A stretch of DNA of 64,000 bases from Tanytarsus gracilentus (Eukaryota; Arthropoda; Insecta; Diptera; Chironomidae): positions 7,243,501 to 7,307,500 of the forward strand of contig JAXRKN010000045.1 in the NCBI GenBank assembly GCA_038502055.1, in the 5' to 3' direction. The position numbers and the translations under genes are program-made. Below the pieces are notes generated by a model. That model saw only the letters and a list, made by a program, of their open reading frames with translations, made no database searches and was not told the DNA's origin. Positions within the stretch are counted from its first letter, which is position 1; the number at the start of each line of letters is the position of its first letter. Shown here piece after piece: positions 25,587 through 37,100 of this stretch.

Positions 25587-27147
25587 TGAGCGATGCTTTT
25601 AGTTTTGATGAATTTTCATTCTTGTTATTTCTCCTAATTAAGACACAAACTCACGTATGTTCATTTTAAAGTTCAAGCAGTTACTAACGAGAAAAATTTT
25701 TTAAGAATTCTTCATCAAATTTTATAAATCCACAAAATTTTGATCATAATAATTTCACGAGAATTTACCACAAATATTTTAGGTTTCTTCATGTCACGCG
25801 ACATTGAAGTAAAACACATGAACTTCTGAAAATTTAAAGTAGAATTAAAGTTGCCAAATAATTATTGAAGAACCATCCATAAAATCCTTTCAATCATTTA
25901 ATTCTCAATTTTTTATTAACACACTCGATTTCAAGACCTTTTATTGCCACCAGCAGCGCGAAAAATTAACGTGAATATGTTAATTATATGAAAAAAAAGG
26001 TTCGACAAATTTCACCTCAATTAACCTCCTCGTTCACATGCCTCTTTCAACCCTTTGATTCGCGTTAAAATAAAAGCGCGAAAAAATTTACTCTTTCATT
26101 TGGTGAAGAGAAAAAAAATCAATGAGTTTTAATTAAACAGGTTTTGTGAGCTTTCGTGTGTGCGGGAAAATCCTAACGACGCAAAAATAATGAAAAGCTT
26201 TTCTTTGGATTAAGGCGGAACAAAAACGAGAAAATTGCTCTTGGAAATGCGATGAATCGAAACAAAAGTAAAAGGAACAAATAAAAAGTGTGTGAGTGAA
26301 TTTGATTGAGGTTAAACAATTTTGTCGTGAAATACGTTTTGAGAACAAAAGTGCCAGAATTTTAATGTGATAGGAAAATAATTAAAATATCATTAGAGAA
26401 TTGTGAAAATTTATCCTCAGGACATTTTATCAGCGTCAAAAATCTAATGACAAAAGTCAGAACAAAATTTTAAGTCAATTTACTTTAAAATTCTTCTTAA
26501 AAATAATAAAATGGTCAAAATGTCCTAAGAATAAAATTTCCAACGACTTAAAATACCTAAAAATTTTCAAATCACATAATTTCAGTCTTGAGTGTTATCA
26601 AAAATCAAATTTATCAGCAATAAAAATTTTCGGAAAACAATTAATTTAATTGATAACTCACACGTGCATTAATTTTATCTTAATTAATTAAACCTGTTTT
26701 GGTCACACATCAATAAAAATCTCTCCTCAAATCAATCGTCGAACTCGCGACAGACTGTGAAAGGTAATGAATGTCGGCATCAAATCAAAAGTGTTGTCAA
26801 AAATTTTATAGCAGTTTTTTATTGGGGTACAACAAAAAATCACATTTCGAGTAGTACATGCGGCTGACATCTGTTAACATAATTTACTGTGTGGTAGCGA
26901 TAAAAATTCGAATGAGAGATTTTGAGTGATTTTGATGATCATTGTTGTAAAAGAAAATTGGATTTGGGGGCGAAGTGTTTTGGTAACACAATCAATGTCA
27001 CTTGAATACACTGAAATACCTTTAAAAATAATTTTCTAGATTTTTCACTCATAAAAATCACGATTAGATAAAATTAAATCCCAACGCCAATTAGAAACTT
27101 TACAATCATTCGTTTTCTTATCGAAAACTTGCGAATGAAAAAAAAAA
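25587..27147. other. Intergenic, 5' flank of alpha-amylase
   Basis: AT-rich with no exon seen. GATAAG-like motifs occur (GTAGCGATAAA near 26893) and could be gut GATA sites, but such short motifs are expected by chance here. Confidence 0.4.
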
Positions 27148-27186
27148 TACAAAAGACCACCTGGAGTAACGCAGACCACTCAGTTC
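27148..27186 (+). promoter_or_regulatory. Core promoter of alpha-amylase
   Basis: TACAAAAG at 27148-27155 (TATA-like) lies about 30 bp upstream of an arthropod initiator CTCAGTTC at 27179-27186. This would leave a very short 5' UTR of about 15 nt before ATG 27197, as is common for secreted digestive enzymes in flies. Confidence 0.5.
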
Positions 27187-27196
27187 TCGATTCACC

Positions 27197-29068
27197 ATGA
27201 AGTCGTTAACAGTCTCCGCTTTTCTCTTTTTAAGTTTAATTTTCTTATCGAATGGAGATTACACAAATCCCCATTGGGCACCTGGTAAGAGCGTGATGAT
27301 TCATTTAATGGATTGGAGATGGCCGGACATTGCAAATGAGTGCGAAAATTTCTTAGGACCGAGAGGGTAAGTTTAATGGATTTTTTGTTGTTTGGAAAAC
27401 TTAAAAAAATTTAATTTAGCTACGGAGGTGTTCAAGTTAGTCCGCCGAACGAACACAATGTTTTTGACGATCAGCGTTCGTGGATGGAACGCTACGGTCC
27501 AATCAGTTACATAATTGAAACTCGATCGGGTAATCAAGCAGCTTTCGCTGACATGACAAGAAGATGCAACGCTGTCGGTGTTAGAATTTATGTTGATGCA
27601 GTTATCAACCATATGACGGGCAGTGGTACTTTAGGATCTGCTGGAAATACTGCTGATTTGGCAAATCGCAATTATCCAGCTGTTCCATTTACTGCCGAGC
27701 ATTTTAATGCCAGATGCAACATTTACAATTGGAATAATCCGTGGGAAATTAGAAATTGTGAAGTGAGTGAATGACAAATTAAATTTTTGAAATTTAAATA
27801 CTTGAAATTTTAACAGTTTATTGAAATTTATATCATTAAAAATATTTTCTCAGCTTCTCGGTCTGCCTGATCTTAATCAAGCAAATGATCATGTTCGAAA
27901 CATGATTGCTAACTACATGAACAATTTGATTGACCTCGGAGTGGCCGGTTTCCGTGTTGACGCAATGTATAAAATAAATTTAAACATTAAACAATTTTAG
28001 CTAAATTTTATCATTATATTTTTAGGAAACACATGTGGCCGCATGGTAATCAAAATCTACAACACGATTCACGTTTGAATTTTAAATTTATGATTTTTTT
28101 CTTTCAATTCAGATCTCGAGGTGATTTGGAGTCGATTGCACAATTTGCCAACAAGTCACGGATTCGCACCAAATTCTCGTCCATTTGTGGTCGGTGAAGT
28201 TATTGCCGGATATAGCATTGAAAATGATGGATTTTTGGGCAGTGAATATTTCTCGCTCGGAGCAATCACTGAGTTTAGATATTCTCAAGAGATTTCGAGA
28301 GTTTTCAGTGGAAATGACTTGCTCAAATGGCTTCAGACCTTCGGCGAAGGATGGGGTTTTTGGCCAACAAAGTACTCACTTACTTTCGTTGATAATCACG
28401 ATAATCAACGTGACGGACATGTTCTCACATATAAAGATGGTCGATTGTATAAAATGGCAACCGCATTCCATCTCGCATGGCCTTATGGCATCCCAAGAAT
28501 CATGAGCTCATTCAACTTTACAAATCGCGATCAAGGACCACCCAGAGATGGAGTAGGAAACATTGTTGCGCCTGTTTTTAATGCTGATGGTCAATGCACT
28601 AATGGTTGGGTTTGTGAACATCGTTGGCACGATATTGCTGGTATGGTTGGATTCAGAAATACAGCTGGAAATGCTCTTGTTGGAAATTGGTGGGATAATG
28701 GTGAGTTTTTAATTAAATTGACTACTAACATGAGAATTTTTTGAAAGTTTTTAATTTAAAATTTAAAAATACGTTATAAATCGTAAATTTTTTTAAATTT
28801 TAATTAATTAGGCGGTAACCAAATCGCATTTTCACGCTTCGGCAGAGGTTTCATCGCTTTCAACGGTCAATTTGGAGTCGATTTAATTCAAACTCTTCAA
28901 ACTTCCCTCCCTGCTGGAACTTACTGCGATGTTGCCACTGGCGGCAAAGTTGGTTCATCATGCAGAGGAAAAAGTTTCACCGTCGTTGCTGGTGGTAATG
29001 CCAATATCGTTTTGAGCTCAACTGATCCTGAAGGTTTTGTCGCTTTCCACGAAGGAACTCGCTTATAA
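27197..29068 (+). CDS. Amy: Alpha-amylase (GH13), six exons
   Basis: Exons 27197-27366, 27420-27762, 27854-27966, 28026-28045, 28113-28700 and 28812-29068 give 496 aa, a normal length for animal alpha-amylase, which hydrolyses internal alpha-1,4 bonds of starch and glycogen. A signal peptide (MKSLTVSAFLFLSLIFLSNG) predicts secretion into the gut. The GH13 regions are present: DAVINH, GFRVDAMKH (nucleophile Asp), VVGEVI (acid Glu) and FVDNHDNQR (third Asp). The C-terminal beta domain ends TRL. It departs from the insect norm near the N-terminus (HLMDWRW for the usual HLFEWKW) and at PPNEHNV, so it may be a diverged paralogue. Exon 4 is only 20 nt but is needed for the frame and the KHMWPHD motif. 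AATAAA is at 29100-29105. Confidence 0.95.
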
Positions 29069-29099
29069 AATCGAAAGCAATTTAGATCAATGTGAAAGC

Positions 29100-29105
29100 A
29101 ATAAA
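29100..29105 (+). terminator. Poly(A) signal of alpha-amylase
   Basis: AATAAA 32 nt downstream of the amylase stop codon. Confidence 0.65.
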
Positions 29106-30539
29106 ATTATTAAATGACGCATTAAGAGATTTTTTTTATTGATTGTTTTTTTCTTATCGCACTTGTCGACCTTAAACTTCGGAACGATTGAATTGTTGTT
29201 GATTTTTATTTTTATCCACAGCGGTGGAAAAATCAAAGAGTGAGTGACTGGAGGAAGACAAGCTGTTAGAAATGTTAAATTTTGATAAATAAATTTAAAT
29301 AATCCAAGAACGTTGAAAACATTAATTTTGGAATGGAAAATTTTGTTTAAAAAAAATAACAGCAAATTTTGAATTTTTAAATTCATTAAAATATTTTTTA
29401 GACGGTTAAATTTGTCTTTAAAAAATAAAGTTGTGCCATCAGGGTATTTTTAAAATTTCCATTCATAAATTACCATTTTACTTCAATCCATAATTTCCAT
29501 TCCTCCTCTAGTCGAACAATCTTCTTTCTCCATCTTTTCCCACACATAACGTCAGTCAAAAAAAGTCAACAAAAAAGCTCCGACACGATAGAAATCGCTC
29601 GAGCTTTCATTACTTTATTTTTTGTTGCCTCCTTGGCTGAGGACTACGTGTACATAAGGGTGTAACTATCTGATCATTATCGCCAACATTAACCTCTTTA
29701 TTATTTTTCTTTCATAAAAAATTATTTGCTTCACGCGTTTCTCATAAAACGCAAAAATTCAAGCTTCTTAAAAAGCTCAGCTTTAACTTGAAAAGAATTT
29801 TAATCTGAAACGCGTGTGTCGCGGTATTTTATCAAGATCGATGAAAAAATAAAATAAATATATTTACTTTTCTTGTTTAATGACGAAGGAAAAAAGTGAA
29901 TCGTCACACAGTCAGTGGCACCTGATGTAAAAAAGCTATAAAAAGATTTTCTTTCACTTGTCATTTTATGGTCTGTCACTTTATTATTGACATTCATTGT
30001 TGAGTATAATAAACTTGTGTGTGAGCTTTTTTGCGGGTGTGTCTGCCTGCGAGACAGCATGAAAAATGATAAATAGAAAGGACGAGCAAAAAATGAAGAG
30101 TTTTTGTATTCCACGCACACAAAGCTGATGGTCATTTCTTGCGTGGGATTTTTTGCGTCTTCTAGACGTGAAATGGACACACGCTTGTTGTCATTGATTG
30201 AGGAAGGAAATAAAGTGAAAATTTTTTTTGAATAATTATTTCCCACTTTTAAAATTTTTTAATGCTAAATATTTAAATTTAAATTTGAAAAAATAAAAGC
30301 TAAAGTTTTGTAACTTTCACGAGCTTTTTATGTAAAAAAATATTTTTAAAATTTTTTATTTTTGTAAAATCGTTAAAAAATGAACTGAAATTTTTCTCTG
30401 TCTATTTCCAGCACATAATGATTCTTTTTCACGATAACAAATGTCTGTGCATATATTTTCTTAATGATGATAAAACTCGCCAGCGCCAAAATGAATTTAC
30501 GTGAGTTTGTGTGAGCGATAGATTTCTTATAAAAAGATT
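29106..30539. other. Intergenic between amylase and Oamb 3' ends
   Basis: Convergent-gene spacer. The minus-strand frames at 29087-29386 and 29800-30246 look like chance A/T-rich frames. TACCCTGATGGCACAAC (minus strand, 29433-29449) resembles the TIR of the 23910-25584 element, but no partner end was found. Confidence 0.4.
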
Positions 30540-30809
30540 CTACATAACGAGTGGATGGCAAATGTCGTAGACGGTTGAAGCACGTACGCTCGTGGTTCCC
30601 TTTCCATTGCTACTATTTACACCATTCACCACTAGGCCAGTCAATCCTCCGCTGTGATTGTTTTTACCATTTTCAGCACTATTTACATTTGTGTCATTTT
30701 TCGTAACTATATTTACATTTGATGTGTTCATACTTAATCTACCCATAATGCTCCCAGTTGTTGCAACACCACAGGAAGTGCCACTGCTGATGCTGGGAGC
30801 AAATGAACG
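30540..30809 (-). CDS. Oamb: In-frame readthrough extension of the distal Oamb cassette
   Basis: Directly after the UGA at 30812-30810 the frame stays open for 89 codons to a TAG at 30542-30540. It starts RSFAPSISSG, is Ser/Asn/Thr/Gly-rich and ends YDICHPLVM. Context is AGC AGA UGA CGU UCA UUU; UGA followed by C is the leakiest stop context known in insects. A hairpin at 30750-30800 begins 9 nt after the stop. The proximal cassette has the same stop context and a matching ICHP motif. I infer programmed readthrough that adds a cytoplasmic tail to the receptor. An unseen splice or a UTR ORF kept by chance are the alternatives. Confidence 0.6.
   Translation of the reverse strand, partial: RSFAPSISSGTSCGVATTGSIMGRLSMNTSNVNIVTKNDTNVNSAENGKNNHSGGLTGLVVNGVNSSNGKGTTSVRASTVYDICHPLVM
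30750..30800 (-). promoter_or_regulatory. Stem-loop 9 nt downstream of the Oamb UGA
   Basis: On the minus strand, GCTCCCAG and CTGGGAGC pair perfectly (8 bp). Inside them GCAGTGGCAC pairs with GTGGTGTTGC with one mismatch and some G-U, closing a TTCCT loop. The hairpin is about 51 nt and starts 9 nt after the stop, where readthrough-stimulating structures usually sit. Confidence 0.6.
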
Positions 30810-31192
30810 TCATCTGCTGTGCAATTCTTCGGGAATTGGATCACTATCATCGCCAAGCGATTGAATCTGTCCACTCGGCGATATACTCGGTGTTCGGGTG
30901 CTATGACGCATTGCCGACATATCGGAACCCCGTCGGCTCGACGGCTGACGAAATCCTTGAGACGAACAGAAGCACTTGCAAATTATCTGTTTAAATGCAA
31001 ATCGAAAGTCCTTCGAAAAGAGTGCATAAATCATGGGATTGATTGCACTGTTGCAATAACCGATCCAGAACACCACCGAGAATAAATATGGATTTATGCA
31101 GTCTTCACAGAAGGGTCGTATCAGGTAGAGTGTAAAGAAAGGCAGCCAGCATAAGACAAAAAGTCCAACGATGATTGCCAAGGTTTTTGCAG
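30810..31192 (-). CDS. Oamb: Oamb distal cassette, last exon (TM6-TM7-tail)
   Basis: Acceptor TGTGTAG before CTGCAAAA; codes AAKTLAIIVGLFVLCWLPFF, then RPFCEDC, FWIGYCNSAINPMIY and KDFRFAFKQIICKCFC (amphipathic helix 8 with a Cys pair for palmitoylation). The tail has SSRRGSDMSAMR and RTPSISPSG, likely kinase sites. It ends EELHSR before the UGA. Confidence 0.93.
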
Positions 31193-34100
31193 CTACACAT
31201 GCGATGATGATGAAACGGCCATGAGATTGCATGAAGGAAGAGAAAAAGGAAGAATTATGAAAATGTAATATCAGCACAATGCTCACTCGAGCGTGAGGTT
31301 TGCCGTACCCAAGAGCGGACATTCGAAAATCTTAATTTCCTGAATTAATTTTGAAAACAAAAAATATTTGTTTACTTTTCAAGGGGTGTGCAACTTTGAA
31401 TCTCAAATAAATATTTTATAATGTTCAAAAGTAAATTTATTTAATTTTTGAGTTTTAATTAAGTAAATTCACACTTTCAAATGTCTTTAATATCATTTCT
31501 GTTAAGAGAAAGATTTTTTAATTCAAAGCCCATAAAAAATATAAAAAGGCCTCTGTGAAAATCTTCATAAACGCCTTTTATCCGACACTGAACGTGATTA
31601 TTGCAATAATTTTCTCTTTCACTTTCTATCCGCCTTTGTGATTTATCTTTTTTCAGTCGAACGAAATCTTTATGAGATTTTGAAATTATGAAAATTTATT
31701 AAGCCATAAATTTTAGATCCTCAATAATCACTTTGAATAGAAATTGGTTGATTTGAAAGGAAAGTTGGAAATGCGTTGATTTTTATGGTTTTATTTAACA
31801 TCATTTGATTTTACCCTTGTGAAATGCTAATATCTTTAAAATTTTACATTTACGTAAAGTAATAATTTTTTAAAAATTTCTAAACTTTTGCTTTTTAGCA
31901 ATTCTTTATTATGCAAAACAAATTTTCATCGTTTATTTTACTTTATTATCTAAATTTTCAATTTTCCAGGTTATTCAACTCCAAAGTTTATTAGTTTATT
32001 GTTTTATTAAACTTGAGTCAATTTGATTAAGTGAAAGCGGAAGAAATCCTAGCTATATTTATCGACGTTATTAGCTGTTGCTAATGGAGCACGAAAAAAG
32101 TTGTTTTTATTGTGTTTGACTTCACACCTGGTTCGAAGCTGATCATTTTTCATGGACTAAAACTGTCAATGAAGAATTACGTTTAAAAAGGTTCGGTTAA
32201 GAAAGAGTGTTAAGGATAATCTCTTGAAAAAAGTCATGCACTTTTTAAATCAAGTGTTAATGAAAATTTTGTAAGCTTTAAATTTCTATTTCAAGAATTA
32301 AAATAGCATTAGTTATAAACCCCTTGGAATATTTATTTAAAAACCCTAGCTGCACAATTTTAAAGACATAAATTTAAATTTTTTCTGCCCAAAATATAAA
32401 TCAAAAAATTAGGACATATTTCCCGAAGCATTCAAGTTAATCCTTAAGAAAAAACCCACAATCAAAAGTGTTTACGTGCGTTTTTATTTAGTGAATTACG
32501 TCAATCACCATAATCCCCTATCATGCTCAAAACTTTTTTCTCCATTCGTGTGTAGCCACAGAGATATTCATTTATGAATGACACAAATGACTTGTAACAA
32601 ATCTTACTAAATTTCTTTCAAAATCCTCTGAGTGAAAACTTTTCAAGCTAAATTGTCACATCTTAACTTTTTGACTCGAGAGATGAAAAATAACACAAAA
32701 TTCTTCCTCTCCTCATTAAATTTATGAGGCAAGTGAAAATAAGGAAGCCTGAGAAGCGATAAGAAGGAACCCAAAGTTTTGTTGAGATCAAGGGATGTGA
32801 AAATTATGTTTAAAAAATTAAACTCACCTTTCGTTTCCATCCGGAACTTCTTCACTTGCGCTTTAATATTTCTCTTTCCCATTTTCTTGCTAGCTCTCGG
32901 TGATTGTCCCTTGTCGGGTGTCACACTCAAAAAGTCTTTATTCAGCGAAGTATTATTGTTACTCGTGACACTTCCTCGGCCACTTGGTGTCGAGTTGCCA
33001 CGATAGAGCAGCGACGCTTGCGTTTCCTTCCCATTTACACTGTAATGTACCGCATAAAGTTGATTCGCCGTCTGATTATGCGTTGGATTCGAAATGTTCT
33101 CAGATGATGGATATGAAACGGAAATTTTGACTTTTTCATGCTTTCTCGTACTAAAGCGCGAAAGGCGTTCGGGTGAGGCACTGCCAAGGCTCGTTGTGGT
33201 GCTATGCATGCTACCATTATTACTGTGGGGTGAATCGCTAAAGTTTGAACCGCGACCACGATGAATGCGCAATGTTAGTCGCTGCTCATCAAAGCGATTT
33301 CCAATTCCTTTCGAGCCTTTTTATTTTTTTTTAAATTTTTAAATTGTGGAAGGGAAGAAAAAAATATTTCTTAACGATGGCGAGTAAAACAAAATGTCAA
33401 AAATGTCGAATGACTTGCAAAAAAACAAAAATTCAATTGCCGAAAATAGCAAAGGATAAAAATCTTTTTTGTTTGCTTTTTTTCATACATTGACATAATA
33501 AAAATATTTTTCTAAAAGAAAAACAAGCGGAGAGAAAAATTCGTCGCACACAGACTTACTGGCACGTATAGAAGAATTCATTCAGAATTGCTCATGAAAA
33601 TGTGTGAAAAAGAGAGAATTGACTTTTAATATGAAATTGAGTTTATATTTTAGAAAATGTGCCGACAGGGAGCAAAGAGGGTTAATTTTAAAAGTCTCCT
33701 TTTAATTTGTTGAAATTTTTAAGAAAATATTTTAAAAAATTGTTTTCAACTAATTAAAACTAATTAAAAATAATCCAGCAAGGATAAAAAATCCAGGAAA
33801 AACATGTTTTGTGGAATCCAAAAAAAAATTCAACATATTTTTTTACAATTTTCAAACCTAAAATTTTATCTAAACCAAAAGCAAATAAAGCTCTTGTGTT
33901 AGCTTTCGTGTAAAATATACTTTTGCCCCCTCAAGCAAAATGTTTATCCTCCGCTAAGCAAACAAATAAAACGAAAACAAAAATATGCCACGCGCAAACA
34001 TATAGAAAAAAATGTTTCAAAACCCACACGTGGGTGTTGCCGCGTAACCCACTTGTAACAGATCAGTGTTTGAAAATCAAGTGCATAAAAAATGTTTTTA

Positions 34101-37100
34101 AGTCAATCCGGACACTTTGGCTGTCCGTGGCAGTCCTGTTCGACCAGTCCTCAAAAATCGTCTATGTCATTAGATTCCTGGTCCAATTACGAGTTCAACG
34201 ATACCCATGAAGTCATAGTTCTGAAAAATGGACATTTTGGCTGTCCGTGGCACTACTGGCCGGCCTTGATTAGCATTTATCAAAAATCATCTATGTCAAT
34301 AGATTCCTGGTCCAATTACGAGTTCAACGAGATACATGAAGCCATAGTTCTGAAAAATGGACATTAGTGGCACTCCTGGCCGGCCATGATTGACATTCCT
34401 CAAAAATCATCAATGTCATTCGATTCCTGGTCCAATTACGAGTTCAACGAGATACATGAAGCCATAGTTCTGAAAAATGGACATTTTGGCTGTCCGTGGC
34501 ACTGCTGGCCGGCCATGATGGACATTCCTCAAAAATCATCTATATCAATCGATTCCTGGTCCAATCACGAGTTCAACGATACCCATGAAGCCATAGTTCT
34601 GAAAAATGGACATTTTGGCTGTCTGTGGCACGACCATAGGTCACGACTCGAAAAATCATGTATGTCAATCGATTCCTGGTCAAGTTACGAATCAATGCCA
34701 ATCGATTTCTGGTCCAATCACGAGTTCAACGATACCCATGAAGCCATATAAGAGAAAATTTGTATGAAAAATGGACGTTATGGCCGTCCATGGCACGACC
34801 ATAGGTCATGACTCAAAAAATAGTCAGTGCCTGCACATATAGACCCTAAGAGCTACCATCTGGCGAAAACTAGAAGTCTCTAGCTGGTCCAGGGACCGAG
34901 ATCTCGCTTGTGCAGACGGACGGACGGACGGACAGACGGACGGACGGACGGACGGACGGAATCACGAGCATATAAGCGTTACACCACTTTGTGGGTTACG
35001 CTAAAAATATATAAATCCAGCACAGTTAAAAGCTCAGCGAGTTGCAAAACAATCAGCAGCACACAGTGATTATTTTCATATCGTTCATTAAAATATTGCT
35101 ATATAAAATAAAGAGAAATAAGCGAAAAACAGATGAGATCCATAATATGATGAAATAGCTCAGCTGTGTTTTATTAAACATTTTATTATTGCAGCTAAAA
35201 AAGAAAAAAGTTTATAAAACAATTTTTATCACACAGAAATATTTTTTTTGATAGATTCCAATTTTGATTGATGTGCAGATAAAAGAAATTAAAATCAGCG
35301 TGTTGGAAAACTGAAAATTAAAAAATATTTGCTAAAGTTGGCAGAGTGAAAGTTTTAAATTTTTAAGCGGTAATTTGAAAGTCAAAATTTATTAATATTT
35401 GATCTCCTAAATTTATGCAATTTTTTGCTCCTTAATATTATGCAAAATAAATTCAATTGTTAAACTTTCCTGGAACAAAATTCTCACATTTTCGTTGCTA
35501 TTTAATTAGTTTAATTAGTTAAAAGCACATTCACACACAACAATATGAACGATATACTCTATTCTCGCCTTAGGTACACTCAATTTAATATCATGAAAGC
35601 AATCGATACGTTTTTAATGGAAATTGTGGAGAATTTTCATTCACAGATTTGTTTCACGTTCTCATGCGGAGCTACAGAATGAAACGTTCGTTGACATAGG
35701 TGGTGTGAAATTGAATGAAATTTGTCAAGTCTCATAGGACGATGAGAAATTGAAAATATTTTCGATCGCAACAGAAATTTAAATGTTAGAAATTCCTGAG
35801 AACTCAATCGATTTTTGAAGTTGAAAATTTAAAGATTTTTTTTATTCGAATAAATCAGAAACTTGTTGACTTATTTACTTTTGTCATTCATTGATTGTGT
35901 GCACAAAAGCTTTTCGTCTCCGACATCAGAAATATTCAATATCAACTACATCCCATTAAACGCTTTCCACACTCATTGTTGTTGTTCTCGGGTTATGTAT
36001 TGAAAGCTTTTTCACTTTACCCATATGCTTAGCATTTCAAATATTGACGATGTGAAAACAATCGGATGAATGGCTGAAGAGCTCTCTAAGTGCGAAAGTC
36101 TCGCAACGAAGTGGAAATATTTTAAACATAAATTCAATCGTTTGTCAATAAGTTGAAAATAAATTAAATCGATTTTTTGAAGTTTTGATTTTCTAGTTAA
36201 CCACAAATTTACTTCATTGAGCCTCATGTGTAATTAATTTGAGGTTCATCAAAGCTTCACAACCCACACAAAATAAAAGCACGCAAGCATACCGAAGAAG
36301 AATTTTTCAATATAATTAGTGAATATTTTAAGCAATCATGAATAAGTAATTACATTTACTCTCAAGACTCTTCCTCCATTGCTGATGAAATTCAAATGTG
36401 TGCGAGAATAAATTTAAAGCAATTTAAACATACATGAAGTGACTTTATTAAAGTGTCGGGAAGAGAACTTAAAGTTGAGTAAAATTTGTGTGGAAAAGAA
36501 ATTTTATAAAAAATTTAAGAATTGGAAGTGAAATTTTTTTGAATTTTTGAAAAAACTGAAAATTTTTCTAACGTTTCTCACAAGGCTCTGACACTCTCCG
36601 TATACGGAAAAAAATGTTCCGTTATTTCCGTTTTCTTCCGTTTTTTCCGTTTTCCTCCGTTTTTTCCGTTTTCTTCCGTTTTTTCCGTTTTTTTCCGTTT
36701 TCTTCCGTTTTTTCCGTTTTCTTCCGTTTTTTCCATTTTCTTCCGTTTTTTCCGTATTTTTTCCGTTTTTTCCGTAATACGGAGAGTGTCAGAGCCTTGG
36801 TTTTAAGGATGCTCTTGTCAGTGTGTAAAACCTGTGAGAATATTTTTTTCAAGAAAATATGAAAATTGTTTAGAATTTATTTCCGCATGCGATGATTTAT
36901 TTGCAATTGATTACTTCATGCTGTGACTTATGGTTGAATTTTCCGCATGACTGTGTGAGAATAATTTGCCTCGTAAATTGAAGTGGAAAAATGCGAGTAA
37001 GAAAAAGATTTGAAATGAATTATTTATTGGTGTTGTGGGTTTATGAGAAACCAAGGCTCTGACACTCTCCGTATTACGGAAAAAACGGAAAAAATACGGA

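Noticed and set aside
25004..25589. Overlapping open frames on both strands with DSIEFPMDSIGF-like repeats
   Set aside because: Frame-open short tandem DNA repeat; several frames are open at once, with no splice or start context.
29433..29449. TACCCTGATGGCACAAC as a relic TIR of the same family
   Set aside because: Imperfect match and no partner end; noted only as a possible solo end.
30540..30812. Selenocysteine as explanation of the Oamb in-frame UGAs
   Set aside because: No selenoprotein-like context and no evident SECIS element; the shared UGA-C context and hairpin fit readthrough better.
30819..31085. Plus-strand frames antisense to the Oamb TM6-TM7 exon
   Set aside because: Shadows of the real minus-strand exon.
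34092..34751. Long plus-strand frames through the satellite array (DSWSNYEFN repeats)
   Set aside because: They stay open only because 120 and 129 are multiples of three; related units at 2003-4278 have stops in the same frame.
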